Shown here: in pieces, positions 61,799 through 64,000 of the stretch
Layout: every line of letters begins with the position of its first letter
How positions within the stretch are numbered: the stretch's first letter is position 1
NCBI RefSeq assembly: GCF_008642315.1
Contig: NZ_CP029192.1
Coordinates: 2,666,001 to 2,730,000 of the forward strand
Length of the DNA: 64,000 bases
Reading direction: 5' to 3'
Origin: Streptomyces venezuelae
GTDB lineage: Bacteria > Actinomycetota > Actinomycetes > Streptomycetales > Streptomycetaceae
Made by a program: the position numbers and the translations under genes
The notes under the pieces: model-generated
Told to the model about the DNA's origin: nothing
Database searches by the model: none
The model's input: only the letters and a program-made list of their open reading frames with translations

Positions 61799-63412
61799 AT
61801 GCACACACCCGATGTCGGCATTCCGGAACGGCTCGCGGCCCGGCTGAGCATGCCCGAGCAGCACGCGTACCTGCGCGCGAGGTTCTCCCGCCGCAAGGTG
61901 CTCGCCAGTTCGTTCGCGACGGCGGGGGCGGTGGGCGGGGCGGGCCTGCTGGCCGGCTGCGCGGGCGGTTCCGGTACCGCGGGCGGTTCCGGCGGCACGA
62001 ACGGCTCGGGTGCCGCCGTCATCGGCACCAGCGGCAATGCACCGGTACGCGTCGACGGCAAGTACGTGGCCCCCTTCGGCCGGCACCTCGCCTTCGGCGC
62101 CGACCCGAAGACGCAGATGCGGATCTCCTGGCAGGTGCCGCTCGCCGTCAAGTCCCCTTACGTACGCGTGGGAACGAAGCCCTGGGAGCTCGACCGGAAG
62201 ATCGAGGCGGAGGTGCGCGACCTGCACACCCCGGCACTGTCGAAGAAGCTGCCCCCGGTCGAGCAGTACTACCTGCACGCGGCGCTCGACGGCCTGCGCC
62301 CCGGCACGACGTACTACTACGGCGTCGGCCACGACGGCTTCGACCCCGCTTCGCCCGAGCGGCTGGCGACGATCGGCTCGTTCAGGACCGCCCCCGCGCA
62401 CCCGGAGAAGTTCGTCTTCACGGCCTTCGGCGACCAGGGCGTCAGCTATCACGCGCTCGCCAACGACCAGGTGATCCTGGGCCAGAACCCGTCGTTCCAT
62501 CTGCACGCGGGCGACATCTGCTACGCGGACACGACCGGGCACGGCAAGGAGTCGGACACCTACGACGCGCGCGTGTGGGACACCTTCCTCGCCCAGACGG
62601 AGTCCGTCGCGAAGTCGGTGCCGTGGATGGTGACCACCGGCAACCACGACATGGAGGCGTGGTACTCCCCGAACGGGTACGGCGGGCAGCGCGCCCGCTG
62701 GTCGCTCCCCGAGAACGGCTTCGACCCCGAGGAGGCGCCGGGCGTCTACTCCTTCCGGTACGGGAACGTCGGCGTCGTCGCCCTGGACGCCAACGACGTC
62801 TCGTACGAGATCCCCGCCAACAAGGGCTACACGGACGGAAAGCAGACCGCCTGGCTCGACCGGCGCCTGCGCGCACTGCGCGCGGACGACACCGTCGACT
62901 TCATCGTCGTCTTCTTCCACCACTGCATGTACTCGACGTCGACGCACGCCTCCGACGGCGGGGTGCGCGACGCGTGGCTGGAACTGTTCGTGGAGCACCA
63001 GGTGGACCTGGTCGTCAACGGCCACAACCACGTCTACGAACGCACGGACGCCATCAAGGGCGGCGAGGTCGGCAAGCCCGTGCCGGTCGGCGCGTCGACC
63101 GATCCGACGCGCGACGGCATCGTGTATGTCACCGCGGGCGGCGCGGGCAAGGACCTGTACGGCTTCGGTCCCGGAGTGAAGGACAGCTACGAGGGCAACG
63201 TCCACGATCACGAGAGCATCGCGACCTTCCGCTGGACGAAGTCACGCCGCCCCGATCCGGAGACCGTGGGGTGGTCCCGGGTGCGCTACACCGGCTTCTC
63301 GTTCCTCGCGGTCGAGGTCACGGCCGGGGCGCGTCCCGGTCTCTCGGTCTCCGCGCTCGCCGAGAACGGCGAACGCGTCGACCACTTCGAGGTCGTACGC
63401 GGGTCTCGGTGA
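61799..63412 (+). CDS. Secreted purple acid phosphatase-like metallophosphoesterase
   Basis: A 537-aa protein. A twin-arginine signal ([20 protein letters not shown]) runs into a lipobox LAGC, so it is a Tat-exported lipoprotein. An N-terminal fibronectin-like domain (about 95-215) is followed by the metallophosphoesterase domain: [36 protein letters not shown] and [11 protein letters not shown]. All metal ligands are present. It probably releases phosphate outside the cell. A longer frame exists upstream but the ATG at 61799 follows GGGAAG. Confidence 0.93.
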   Translation: MHTPDVGIPERLAARLSMPEQHAYLRARFSRRKVLASSFATAGAVGGAGLLAGCAGGSGTAGGSGGTNGSGAAVIGTSGNAPVRVDGKYVAPFGRHLAFGADPKTQMRISWQVPLAVKSPYVRVGTKPWELDRKIEAEVRDLHTPALSKKLPPVEQYYLHAALDGLRPGTTYYYGVGHDGFDPASPERLATIGSFRTAPAHPEKFVFTAFGDQGVSYHALANDQVILGQNPSFHLHAGDICYADTTGHGKESDTYDARVWDTFLAQTESVAKSVPWMVTTGNHDMEAWYSPNGYGGQRARWSLPENGFDPEEAPGVYSFRYGNVGVVALDANDVSYEIPANKGYTDGKQTAWLDRRLRALRADDTVDFIVVFFHHCMYSTSTHASDGGVRDAWLELFVEHQVDLVVNGHNHVYERTDAIKGGEVGKPVPVGASTDPTRDGIVYVTAGGAGKDLYGFGPGVKDSYEGNVHDHESIATFRWTKSRRPDPETVGWSRVRYTGFSFLAVEVTAGARPGLSVSALAENGERVDHFEVVRGSR

Positions 63413-63434
63413 CCCACGCCCTGCGGACCGCTGA

Positions 63435-63563
63435 CTAGTGCCCCGTCTCGCCGCCGTTGTCCCGGCGGTCGAGGGCTCGCTGGAGGGCGGCGGCGGCGTT
63501 CCTGCGCTCGGCGTCGCTGGTGCGGGAGGTGTGACGGACTCGGCGGGCGGTCGTCTCGGCCAT
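63435..63563 (-). CDS. Conserved 42-aa Arg/Ala-rich small protein
   Basis: A 42-aa helical, basic protein, MAETTARRVRHTSRTSDAER, then a run of Ala and Leu-Gln-Arg-Ala-Leu. AAGGAG lies 10 bases before the ATG at 63563, which supports translation. I recall similar small proteins in many Streptomyces, but no function. It converges with the phosphatase gene, 22 bases apart. Confidence 0.7.
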   Translation of the reverse strand: MAETTARRVRHTSRTSDAERRNAAAALQRALDRRDNGGETGH

Positions 63564-63769
63564 GGGGGATCCACTCCTTGAGGGAAGGGTGTGTTCATTC
63601 GAGACGCCGGGGCGGGGAGCGGCGGAGCGGCAGGGTTCGCCTGCGTGCGGCTCCGGCTCACGACCGCCATTCGCTTGATCGAGCGAGACGTTCGGCTTCT
63701 TCCAAGCTAAGGGAGGACGGAGCGTCTGTCTCCACGATTACTCGGACTTCCTACTATCTGAGACGGGCT

Positions 63770-64000
63770 TCACGCGCGTGCCGCTCTGAGCTCGCGGATC
63801 AGGGCGCGGACGGCTACCGAAAAGGCCAGCTCAGGTGTGGTGACGTAGCCCACGGATCGGGTCGGGCGCGCTGTTCCGAGATCGGTGATCTCGACGGTGT
63901 CCGGCGCTCCGGTGAGGGAGAGCGCGGGCATGATCGCCATGCCGTGACCGCTGCTCACCATCGAGAGCACCGCTCCGTCGTCCTCGGTCAGGACGGTCGC
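63770..64000 (-). CDS. LysR-type regulator, C-terminal part (5' end outside window)
   Basis: The frame is open to the window end. The visible 76 residues (TEDDGAVLSMVSSGHGMAIM ... PALSLTGAPDTVEITDLG) match the end of a LysR substrate-binding domain. The DNA-binding domain is not in view. The target is unknown. Confidence 0.8.
   Translation of the reverse strand, partial: ATVLTEDDGAVLSMVSSGHGMAIMPALSLTGAPDTVEITDLGTARPTRSVGYVTTPELAFSVAVRALIRELRAARA

Overview
The window is high-GC DNA with tightly packed genes, many GTG (and some TTG) starts, 4-base ATGA/GTGA stop-start overlaps, short TANNNT boxes 6-7 bases before leaderless starts, a Lys/Ala-rich HupS, two conservons (cvn) and the F420 gene cofC. 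Together these point to a Streptomyces chromosome, in the conserved core rather than the arms. From memory the order matches S. coelicolor at about SCO5522-SCO5574, read in reverse. No prophage, plasmid, IS element, CRISPR array or antibiotic gene cluster is visible. The window is mostly ordinary, and I do not claim a wholly new system.

Region by region. 1-2000: the end of a secreted CAP-domain protein and an HxlR regulator. 1083-10113: a long minus-strand housekeeping run (DAK2 protein, recG, rsmD, coaD, a coiled-coil division-type protein, yceD, rpmF, rnc, mutM). 10213-13345: rpmB with a hairpin-rich leader, thiL-thiD, an Lrp-ligand-domain protein and a DUF3515 lipoprotein. 13369-18583: ddlA, plsC-gpsA, cofC, hupS and two small conserved proteins. 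18821-21744: leuCD with the divergent IclR regulator ndgR. 21860-23108: a divergent DUF4188/MerR pair with two strong dyads between them. 23151-26957: five tRNA genes (Gln, Glu, Glu, Gln, Glu in transcription order), a HAD hydrolase, gltX and a FAH-family hydrolase. 27037-38419: a small repeat-motif protein and two tandem conservons, each cvnA-B-C-D. 38484-41815: a tautomerase/LysR pair and the acyl-CoA carboxylase genes accB-accE. 42000-52465: an accessory-like stretch with a PL8 polysaccharide lyase, an ABC drug-type exporter, a DUF4097 protein, a HicB/RHH protein, a YceI protein, an alpha/beta hydrolase and a TPM-domain membrane protein. 52525-61670: cimA, a beta-propeller protein, tetR-agmatine deiminase, an NCS1 permease, ilvE and leuB. 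61799-64000: a Tat-exported lipoprotein phosphatase, a 42-aa protein and the end of a LysR gene.

How genes work together. Branched-chain amino acid synthesis is scattered through the window: leuCD, leuB, ilvE, cimA and the regulator ndgR. gltX lies next to tRNA-Glu and tRNA-Gln genes, as expected if one synthetase charges both and an amidotransferase corrects Gln-tRNA. The conservons each encode a membrane kinase-like protein, a roadblock protein, a DUF742 protein and a Ras-like GTPase, which should act as membrane signalling complexes. The main points to check are a near-identical 428-base tract shared by the two cvnD genes (likely gene conversion), a duplicated fragment of the HAD gene start, candidate operators beside the MerR, PL8, HicB, YceI and agmatine deiminase genes, a possible attenuator before cimA, and several short or leaderless genes.
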